A stretch of 5,972 bases of DNA from NCBI GenBank assembly GCA_016781705.1, contig JADDPV010000196.1, forward strand, positions 1-5,972, written 5' to 3'. The notes beneath the pieces were generated by a model. That model worked only from the letters and a program-made list of their open reading frames with translations, made no database searches and was not told where the DNA came from. Position 1 is the stretch's first letter; every line of letters begins with the position of its first letter. The DNA comes from Rubrobacter sp. GTDB taxonomy: Bacteria > Actinomycetota > Rubrobacteria > Rubrobacterales > Rubrobacteraceae. The translations under genes were made by a program, and so were the position numbers. Positions 5,682 to 5,972 of this stretch are shown piece by piece.

Positions 5682-5918
5682 TCACGTCCCCGAGTAGGCG
5701 TCCTTCCTGCCGCCGGGCTTGGCCTCTACGAACTCCCTGGGGTTGCCGTAACGCCAGCAGTGGTCGCAGCGGGCCGCTACCACCCAATCTCCGGGTACGA
5801 TCCTTAGCTCGGATGCGTGCTCGCCGTAGCATTCGTCGCACACCGTCAGGCGGGAACCGGAAGGGGTGAGGCAGGTCTTGATCCACGTGTCGCCTTCTCC
5901 GCACAGCTCGCAAGGCAC
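5682..5918 (-). CDS. Small zinc-ribbon protein, C-terminus cut by an in-frame TGA
   Basis: This 78-residue protein has regularly placed Cys pairs: CELC (3-6), CDEC (27-30) and CDHC (51-54), typical of zinc ribbons. The first two pairs make one full four-Cys site. The third pair needs a partner. In the same frame past the stop the sequence continues P-E-C-T-G-K-E-T-R to a TAA at 5652-5654, with the TGA (5682-5684) exactly where the first Cys of a CPEC pair would stand (codon 79, Cys at 82). A Cys codon (TGC or TGT) is one base from TGA. So either a nonsense change removed half of the second zinc site, or the stop is read through. The stop is followed by C, a context known in E. coli to be leaky. 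The GTG start has AGGGAG 8 nt upstream (5927-5932). The function is unknown; a small protein with two zinc sites, possibly binding nucleic acid or another protein, is plausible. It converges on the HEPN gene and is not part of its operon. Confidence 0.7.
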   Translation of the reverse strand: MPCELCGEGDTWIKTCLTPSGSRLTVCDECYGEHASELRIVPGDWVVAARCDHCWRYGNPREFVEAKPGGRKDAYSGT

Positions 5919-5943
5919 GGCTAATACTCCCTACCTTGTTTGT

Positions 5944-5969
5944 GTCCTCGGTCCACGTAGTCTGAGGAC
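5944..5969. repeat. Inverted repeat upstream of the zinc-ribbon gene
   Basis: The perfect 6-bp arms GTCCTC (5944-5949) and GAGGAC (5964-5969) are separated by 14 nt. They lie 26-51 nt before the GTG start of the minus-strand zinc-ribbon gene. This could be an operator, part of that gene's leader or the terminator of a gene beyond the window edge. The sequence ends too soon to decide. Confidence 0.3.
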
Positions 5970-5972
5970 CGC

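Noticed and set aside
5652..5684. Selenocysteine insertion at the TGA of the zinc-ribbon gene
   Set aside because: No convincing SECIS-like hairpin follows the TGA within the next 40 nt. A nonsense change or plain read-through is simpler.

Overview
The window looks like chromosomal DNA from a GC-rich actinobacterium. A Rubrobacter-type organism is my best guess, based on the high GC, the frequent GTG starts and the pairing of a two-helix holin-like membrane protein with a DUF3618 protein. The sequence carries no rRNA or housekeeping marker to prove this.

Layout. (1) Positions 141-910, minus strand: two small membrane-protein genes that overlap by 34 bp, a holin-like PF07332-type protein followed by a DUF3618 protein. 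They have a plausible general-stress (sigma-B-like) promoter upstream and a terminator-like hairpin downstream. (2) Positions 911-1768: about 860 bp with no convincing gene. The first part holds the minus-strand control region. From about 1100 to 1712 the DNA is full of stops on both strands and rich in inverted repeats, including a 14-pair stem and a pair of mutually exclusive hairpins. I read this as a candidate structured RNA or long structured leader of no family I recognise. (3) Positions 1769-2752, plus strand: a DUF4238 protein with a TATAAT box only 9 nt before its GTG start, which suggests a leaderless mRNA. (4) Positions 2874-5573, plus strand: an 899-residue protein whose C-terminal third resembles the Apea-like HEPN ribonuclease domain, with an intact R-N-x3-H motif. 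(5) Positions 5682-5918, minus strand: a small zinc-ribbon protein that converges on the HEPN gene. Its last expected cysteine codon is an in-frame TGA.

How it may fit together. The holin-like/DUF3618 pair is probably an ordinary stress or envelope operon. The DUF4238 and HEPN genes point the same way, 121 bp apart, downstream of the structured region. HEPN ribonucleases with large helical partner domains are common in antiviral and abortive-infection systems, so the 1100-5573 stretch (structured RNA, DUF4238, large HEPN protein) is the best candidate here for an undescribed accessory system. That grouping is inference. The directly visible items are the HEPN motif, the DUF4238 signature, the inverted repeats and the TGA inside the zinc-ribbon gene.
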